Origin: an uncultured Ignavibacteria bacterium
Lineage (GTDB): Bacteria; Bacteroidota; Ignavibacteria; Ch128b
DNA length: 32,052 bases
Assembly (NCBI GenBank): GCA_937944105.1
Contig: CALDZP010000082.1
Span: forward strand, 1-32,052
Direction of reading: 5' to 3'
Of the stretch, positions 27,433-32,052 are shown in pieces; the stretch's first letter is position 1; the number at the start of each line of letters is the position of its first letter. The notes beneath the pieces were generated by a model that did not search any database, was not told the origin of the DNA, and saw only the letters and a list, made by a program, of their open reading frames with translations. The translations under genes and the position numbers were made by a program.

Positions 27433-27801
27433 ATTTCTTCTATAATCTTAAAGTTCATTTGCTGGACCCTTTTTCAAACTTTTTGGGACAGAGTTTATTG
27501 TTTAGAATTTGTGTTGAAATGTTGATAAAAAAAATTGAACCTGAATTTCATTTTTCATCGACAATAGATCATCTATTTGTGTTTAAGATTTTATATCAAT
27601 CAAATCTTACATCTTTAAGAAAAAGTTTAGACTAATTTTTTCTTGAAGGATACACAATTATATGATTACGAGTGTTTTGTTCATATATCCAATTAAGATA
27701 AAGAAATTGCAAAAAAATGTTTGAATAAAAATTAAATCTGTCAGACATAATCTTATAAATTACCTTGAATCAATTAAATTATTTTCACATCTTATAATAG
27801 G
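27433..27801. other. Intergenic region before the metal-uptake-like locus
   Basis: A 369-base AT-rich gap. It holds one inverted repeat at 27613-27648 and TATAAT at 27793-27798 directly before the next ATG. No gene, RNA or recognisable Zur or Fur box was seen. Confidence 0.5.
27613..27648. repeat. AT-rich inverted repeat
   Basis: CTTTAAGAAAAA (27613-27624) pairs with TTTTTCTTGAAG (27637-27648), 12 bp with one G-U in plus-strand RNA and a 12-base loop. No U-run follows, so it is not a standard terminator. It may be a weak end signal for the Asp-box gene or an operator. Confidence 0.4.
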
Positions 27802-28149
27802 ATGAAGAGAAAATTTTTAAGACAAATAATTTTTAGTTTAATAATCATTTCCTATTTGGGAATATTTTTCGCCAATGTATACCATTTTCACAATTACACT
27901 TTTTCAATAAATTTTTTAGCAGAACTTGAAAATGGACAAAGTAAAACAAATAAAATTTGGCATTCTTTTGAGCTTTGTCCTGTTAGTTTAGTATTTAATT
28001 CCATTCATCATTTTTTAGGGAAGATTCACAATTTAAATTTTCAAGATGTTAAGTTAGAAAAGTTACTAATCCTAGAATCAACAAACTTAAAAAGATTTGA
28101 TTATTTAGTATCCCAAAATTTTAGAGCCCCACCTGAAAATCACTCCTGA
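27802..28149 (+). CDS. Small His/Cys membrane-anchored protein, DUF2946-like
   Basis: A 115-residue protein with one N-terminal membrane helix (about 9-24) after a basic start (MKRKFLRQ). It then carries potential metal ligands: His28 and His30 in YHFHNY, Cys59 in ELCP, His69-His70, and a C-terminal RAPP motif (108-111) close to the end. Helix, HxH, Cys and terminal RAPP resemble the small DUF2946-type proteins found beside metal transport genes; this is pattern memory. It heads a three-gene run with a lipoprotein and a ZnuD-like receptor, fitting a metal-sensing or chaperone role. No good Shine-Dalgarno is seen; AGG touches the ATG and TATAAT is only three bases further upstream. Confidence 0.68.
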   Translation: MKRKFLRQIIFSLIIISYLGIFFANVYHFHNYTFSINFLAELENGQSKTNKIWHSFELCPVSLVFNSIHHFLGKIHNLNFQDVKLEKLLILESTNLKRFDYLVSQNFRAPPENHS

Positions 28150-28212
28150 GCTCACAAATTTAGTTGTAAAATCATTACTTGAAATAATCATTAAAAACAA
28201 AAGGAGTGACAA

Positions 28213-28677
28213 ATGAAATTCAGAAGTTTTTTATTCGTAAGATTTTTACCCATACTATTATTAGTTTTTACAATAATTTCATGCTCTAAAGATGAACCAT
28301 TAGCACCTGAAGAAGAACATTTTGAAGCAGAAGGTATGGTATTTTATGAATCAGGAATTAAAATTGTCGAAATTTTTCGTGGTGTTACCCGAGATACTTT
28401 TTTTGTCCCATTAAATCAAATGACCTCAGGAATTGAAATAAAATTTTTAAATCCAGAAAAAAAAGAAATCGATCCACCGGATTATAAAAAGAAACCTTTG
28501 GGCTGGTCAATTTCGGATACATCAATTGTTTCGGTCTGGCAACATAAAGGTGAAGAAGGTAATTATGAGTTCCATCTTTTCGGTAAAAAACCTGGAATTA
28601 CTTTAATTGAGTTCTTTGTATTACATGAAGGACATCCTGATTTTAGAAGTGGAAAAATTCCTGTGAAAGTACAGTAA
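28213..28677 (+). CDS. Lipoprotein linked to the ZnuD-like receptor
   Basis: A 154-residue lipoprotein with signal peptide and lipobox IISC (Cys24). The mature part starts with an acidic stretch (APEEEHFEAEGMVF) and ends with HEGHPDFRSGKIPVKV. The His-rich, acidic make-up and the DF/IPV ending are features I associate with lipoproteins encoded beside zinc-type TonB receptors in Bacteroidota. A strong Shine-Dalgarno (AAGGAG, seven bases before the ATG) supports the start. Its stop is one base before the receptor gene, so the two are co-translated. A role in passing a metal to or from the receptor is inference. Confidence 0.78.
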   Translation: MKFRSFLFVRFLPILLLVFTIISCSKDEPLAPEEEHFEAEGMVFYESGIKIVEIFRGVTRDTFFVPLNQMTSGIEIKFLNPEKKEIDPPDYKKKPLGWSISDTSIVSVWQHKGEEGNYEFHLFGKKPGITLIEFFVLHEGHPDFRSGKIPVKVQ

Positions 28678-28678
28678 A

Positions 28679-30934
28679 ATGAAAAATTTAACTCGAAAAA
28701 ATTTCTTAACTAAATTAAACTCTTGCTTTGAGAATCGCCATTACCTTTTGGCGATTCTCTTGATTTTATTTAATCTTAAAGCCAATTCATCGGAAATTCC
28801 TTTTTATATAAATGGAAGGATTTTAAGTGCTGAAAACTCAGAACCGATTTCTAATGCTGTCATTGAAATAGTTGAACAAAAAATTTATACCACATCAAAA
28901 AATGATGGTACTTTTACAATTGGCCCAATTAATTTTAAGAAGTTCAGAATTAAAGTAACACATCTGGCATTTCAGGAAAAATTAATTGACATTGAAATTA
29001 AATCAGAATCAAATAAAAACGTTGTGATTTATTTAATTCCAAGAATACTTGATCTTTCACCGTTAATTATCTCGGATAAAAAGACAACTGATTTTTTAGA
29101 TGAGCTTCAAGAGTATAATGCAAAACTTTCTGGTAAATCACTTCATCAAAAACTGGGACAAACAATTGCACAAACATTGAAAAATGAAACTGGCATTTCT
29201 GTTCGTTCAATGGGTCCTGCACCTTCTCGACCAATATTTAGAGGACTTGGTCAGGATAGAATTGTTATCACCGAAGATGGGATGAAATCTATTGATTTAT
29301 CTGCCACTTCACCTGATCATGCTGTAACTATTGAACCATTTGTTTCTGAGAGAATCGAAGTTTTGCGAGGACCAAAGATTTTAACTCAAACTTCAACAAC
29401 CATTGGTGGATTGATTAATGTTGTTCAAGAGAACATTCCATCTGTAATACATAATACACCGCATTTTACTTTTGGAAGTTATTTCGAATCTGCCAATCAT
29501 GGTATGCTTGGTTCGATTAAAACTGGAATACCTTTAAATCCTTTTCAAATCAAATTTGATTTGGTGAAAAGAAAGACATCAGACTTAACAACTCCAATTG
29601 GTAAATTAAAAAATTCATCGTCAGAAAATTTTAATGGCTCAGCAGGAATTAGTTACATAAAAGATTTCGGTTTTATCGGTGGTTCGTTAAAAACTTATGA
29701 GTTGAATTACGGTATCCCTGGTGGGTTTATTGGTGCTCATCCTTTGGGAGTGAATATCAAAATTTTTAAAAAACAATATGCACTTTCGTCAAGAATTAAA
29801 ACAAATAATTCAGAGAATTTCTTCAATATTGATTTCAGGAATGATTATTATCGTCATAAAGAATTTGAACATAGCGGTTTAATCGGAAGTGAATTCAAGA
29901 TCATTACTAATTCATTGAAAATTATTTATGAACACGAAAATGGTAAAATCTTAAAATCGGGTGAATTTGGTTTATCCATCGAACATCGGGATTTTGATAT
30001 TGGTGGATATGTTTTTACACCACCAACTCAATCTGCTAATGTTTCTTTATTTCTATATGAAGATTTTCATCTTAAAGATATTAATCTCGAAACTGCTTTA
30101 AGATTAAGTTATGATGTTGTAAATCCAAGTGTCAAAAAATTAAGTTCGAGAATCGGTCAAATAAGAAAGAGAGAATTTTTTAATATTTCAGCTGCCGCAT
30201 CTTTGATTTACCAAATTAGTAATGTTGTTTTTATCGGTGCAAATCTAAGTCGTTCAACTCGAGTTCCTACGATAGAGGAATTGTTTTCAGAAGGACCACA
30301 TCTTGCCGCATATTCTTTTGAGGTCGGGAATCCAGATTTGAATTCAGAGAGAGGATGGGGAACGGAAATTTTTGTTTACCATAAATTTGAGAATTTGGAT
30401 TTTAACCTGAATGCATTTTATAACTTTTTGAATTCTTATATAATTCCTAGAAATACTGGCGATACTAACTATCAAACATTTTTGCCTATCTATAAAACTT
30501 TTGGAGAAAATGTAACAATCTATGGTTTTGAAGGTTCAATTAAAATTAAATTAATGCGAGATGTTTTTTTACAGTCTTCAATCAGTCACACTACAGGTAA
30601 GTTCAGAAATTCGAAAAAACCCTTGCCACAAATTCCACCAACAAAAGGTTTAAATCAAATTTACTTTAATAATGAAAAATTAACATTTGGAATTTCCAAT
30701 GAATGGGCATTAGCACAAAACAGGGTGGATATTTTTGAACAACCCACAGCTGGTTATGGAATATTTAGCTTTTATGGACAAACAATCTTTGCCTTGGGCA
30801 AATTTGTATCAAGTATTTCAATTAATATTGAAAATATTTTTAACAAAGAATATAGAAATCACCTTTCACGGATTAAATCAATTTATCCTGAAGCAGGGAG
30901 AAATTTTAGAATTACCTTTAAGTTGTTTGTGTGA
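28679..30934 (+). CDS. ZnuD-like TonB-dependent outer-membrane receptor
   Basis: A 751-residue outer-membrane receptor. After a signal peptide with a long n-region (hydrophobic core 22-32) come a carboxypeptidase-D-like beta domain (about 41-120), the TonB plug (about 150-255) and a 22-strand barrel (about 256-751). The plug has RSMGPAPSRPIFRGLGQDR (177-194), LSATSPDHAV (207-216), SERIEVLRGP (223-232) and IGGLINVVQENIP (242-254). The barrel has FSEGPHLAAYSFEVGNPDLN. These closely resemble zinc receptor ZnuD of Neisseria and relatives. The His-rich external loop of ZnuD is not obvious. The last residues are KLFV rather than a terminal aromatic. Zinc is the likeliest substrate, copper or another metal possible. 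Confidence 0.85.
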   Translation: MKNLTRKNFLTKLNSCFENRHYLLAILLILFNLKANSSEIPFYINGRILSAENSEPISNAVIEIVEQKIYTTSKNDGTFTIGPINFKKFRIKVTHLAFQEKLIDIEIKSESNKNVVIYLIPRILDLSPLIISDKKTTDFLDELQEYNAKLSGKSLHQKLGQTIAQTLKNETGISVRSMGPAPSRPIFRGLGQDRIVITEDGMKSIDLSATSPDHAVTIEPFVSERIEVLRGPKILTQTSTTIGGLINVVQENIPSVIHNTPHFTFGSYFESANHGMLGSIKTGIPLNPFQIKFDLVKRKTSDLTTPIGKLKNSSSENFNGSAGISYIKDFGFIGGSLKTYELNYGIPGGFIGAHPLGVNIKIFKKQYALSSRIKTNNSENFFNIDFRNDYYRHKEFEHSGLIGSEFKIITNSLKIIYEHENGKILKSGEFGLSIEHRDFDIGGYVFTPPTQSANVSLFLYEDFHLKDINLETALRLSYDVVNPSVKKLSSRIGQIRKREFFNISAAASLIYQISNVVFIGANLSRSTRVPTIEELFSEGPHLAAYSFEVGNPDLNSERGWGTEIFVYHKFENLDFNLNAFYNFLNSYIIPRNTGDTNYQTFLPIYKTFGENVTIYGFEGSIKIKLMRDVFLQSSISHTTGKFRNSKKPLPQIPPTKGLNQIYFNNEKLTFGISNEWALAQNRVDIFEQPTAGYGIFSFYGQTIFALGKFVSSISINIENIFNKEYRNHLSRIKSIYPEAGRNFRITFKLFV
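28730..28759 (+). repeat. Terminator-like hairpin inside the receptor signal-peptide codons
   Basis: An 11-bp perfect stem (GAGAATCGCCA with TGGCGATTCTC) has an 8-base loop and is followed by TTGATTTTATTT. It sits 51 bases after the ATG, spanning codons 18-27. Its GC content is well above the surrounding sequence. It could be an attenuator lowering receptor expression relative to the lipoprotein gene, or a protein-binding palindrome. Confidence 0.75.
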
Positions 30935-31383
30935 TTAATTACTTAAAATTTAATCTGAGCGATATTCTATTTATATTTTGTTTTTGATATCATGGTTCTG
31001 TTTAACCATATTTTAAGATTTTATTACTCAAATTGATTTTTAGTTTAATAGATTTTTTTGCGTTAGTTTGGACAAGTATTATAATAAAAATACATCATTG
31101 TGTTTGTAATTAATTTTGTTTTATTGGTTATTAGAAGGATTGATAATTTTAATGCACTTCCACAATGAAAAATAAATTAAGTTGTTTTTTTATTACTTAT
31201 TGAAAAAATGTTACAGTAGAATTTATTTGATTCGAAAAGCAAAGTACTTAGAACAATAATGATAATTTTAATAGATAAAATGATATTTATTGAAATTACT
31301 AATATTGACCCTTATTGAAAAATTAGAGTAAATATTTTATATTTTCTTAAGTTCTTTAGATAAATTTAATTTGGAAAATTATT
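30935..31383. other. Intergenic region after the receptor gene
   Basis: A 449-base AT-rich gap between two rightward units. A weak hairpin lies at 30992-31009 and nothing else was recognised. No clear promoter boxes were found for the next gene. Confidence 0.5.
30992..31009 (+). terminator. Weak possible terminator after the receptor gene
   Basis: ATGGTT and AACCAT form a 6-bp stem with a six-base loop, followed by ATTTTAAGATTTT, 58 bases past the receptor stop. The stem is short and AT-rich. Confidence 0.3.
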
Positions 31384-32052
31384 ATGAATTTTACTTTTAG
31401 TCCTATCAATAACAAACTTATTCTCCGAACAATTTTTATTATAATGAATTTAGCCATATTCCTGTTAAATTCTTGTGGTCGGAGTTCTAAAAGTGACAAC
31501 TGGTATTATTCTATTAATGATATTATTGAAAATCCAACTGAAAAAATTAGTGAGTCAACAAAAATTCATTTGTTCTTAGATGCTACAACTTCAATGAAGG
31601 GATTTATTAAAAACAACAACAGTATTTATAATTCTTTTATTGATGAATTTGAGGCAGCAATTCAAACTGGCTGGGGTTCCGTTGATATAAGATTTTTTAA
31701 GTTTGGGACTACATTCAGAGAAATAAATAGGGCGCAATATAGAATGGCAAAAATCAATACTTTTTATGAAGAACAGGGTATTTTTGATAAGACTAATATT
31801 GATTCCGTGATTAATTTTATTGGGGGAAATTTTGCTTCTTCACACCTTTATATCATCGTAACAGATTTATTTCAAAACGAATCAGACATAAATTCAATTA
31901 TTACAAAGATAAAAGATAATATTTTCAAAAATAATATAGCATTAGGAATACTTGGTATTAAATGTGATTTTAATGGTATGATATATGACGCTAAAGTTCC
32001 ACCATTCTTTTTCAAGTCTAAAATTGATGATATTTCTACTTACAGAAATCTT
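31384..32052 (+). CDS. Lipoprotein with von Willebrand A-like domain, C-terminus cut by window edge
   Basis: The frame opens at an ATG at 31384 and runs without a stop to the window end, 223 residues so far. A basic N-terminus and hydrophobic segment lead to a lipobox LLNSC (Cys31). A vWA-like fold follows: the first strand and metal-site motif IHLFLDATTSMKGFI has Asp66, Thr68 and Ser70 in DxTxS order, and a later strand YIIVTDLFQN carries the second metal-site aspartate. Such domains bind a divalent cation and mediate protein contacts. The ribosome-binding site is weak (GGAAAA). The partner and process are unknown, and the missing C-terminal part would be informative. Confidence 0.75.
   Translation, partial: MNFTFSPINNKLILRTIFIIMNLAIFLLNSCGRSSKSDNWYYSINDIIENPTEKISESTKIHLFLDATTSMKGFIKNNNSIYNSFIDEFEAAIQTGWGSVDIRFFKFGTTFREINRAQYRMAKINTFYEEQGIFDKTNIDSVINFIGGNFASSHLYIIVTDLFQNESDINSIITKIKDNIFKNNIALGILGIKCDFNGMIYDAKVPPFFFKSKIDDISTYRNL

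Noticed and set aside
1-32052. Search for tRNA, rRNA, CRISPR arrays, insertion sequences and prophage genes
   Set aside because: Gaps are uniformly AT-rich with no cloverleaf-like GC islands, no spaced direct repeats, no transposase or integrase motifs, and no terminal inverted repeats were noticed.

Overview
The window looks like chromosome from an Ignavibacteria-type member of the Bacteroidota/Chlorobi group. The DNA is AT-rich. Two secreted proteins carry the type A C-terminal sorting domain of the type IX secretion system (NYPNPFNPSTMIEFSI and NFPNPFNSNTTIRYSI variants) in the form common in Ignavibacteria. Several Bacteroidota-type families are also present (a DUF4837-like lipoprotein, DUF2723, a TonB receptor with a carboxypeptidase-D-like N-domain). 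This placement comes from family recognition, not from a marker-gene search.

Layout. (1) 1-2537, minus: a two-gene ABC exporter, with the permease running off the left edge. (2) 2663-9997, minus: a tight seven-gene run, greA, a class A beta-lactamase-fold protein, tilS, hpt, ftsH, a dolichol/phytol-kinase-like membrane protein and a DUF4837-like lipoprotein, ending at an intrinsic terminator. Its head has a Bacteroidota-like promoter that fires directly into a perfect terminator hairpin before greA, so it looks attenuated. (3) 10327-12040, minus: an 86-residue membrane protein and pgk, with a G-rich-looped terminator between them. (4) 12318-14075, minus: a DnaE-like polymerase alpha protein that lacks the whole catalytic N-terminal half. 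(5) 14422-16329, minus: a DUF2723 GT-C membrane protein. (6) 16615-22392, minus: a 1925-residue adhesin-like T9SS cargo. It has an N-terminal thioester-like domain, two copies of an unnamed ~170-residue module, five SdrD-B-like calcium-loop repeats with precisely spaced cysteine pairs, and a sorting domain. (7) 23033-27432, plus: a four-gene run of 2x[4Fe-4S] ferredoxin, geranylgeranyl-reductase-family flavoprotein, small lipoprotein and Asp-box (BNR) T9SS cargo. (8) 27802-30934, plus: a three-gene metal-uptake-like locus with a His/Cys small protein, a lipoprotein and a ZnuD-like TonB receptor. (9) 31384 to the right edge, plus: a lipoprotein with a von Willebrand A-like domain, incomplete.

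How the genes fit together. Much of the window deals with the cell envelope: surface adhesin and Asp-box proteins exported by T9SS, a glycosyltransferase-like membrane protein, lipid or polyprenol modification, lipoproteins and outer-membrane metal import. These are interleaved with housekeeping genes (transcript cleavage, tRNA-Ile lysidine synthesis, purine salvage, membrane proteolysis, glycolysis). No rRNA, tRNA, CRISPR array or insertion sequence was recognised. The most notable items are the thioester-like adhesin, the headless DnaE, the hairpin in front of greA and the terminator-like hairpin inside the TonB receptor gene.
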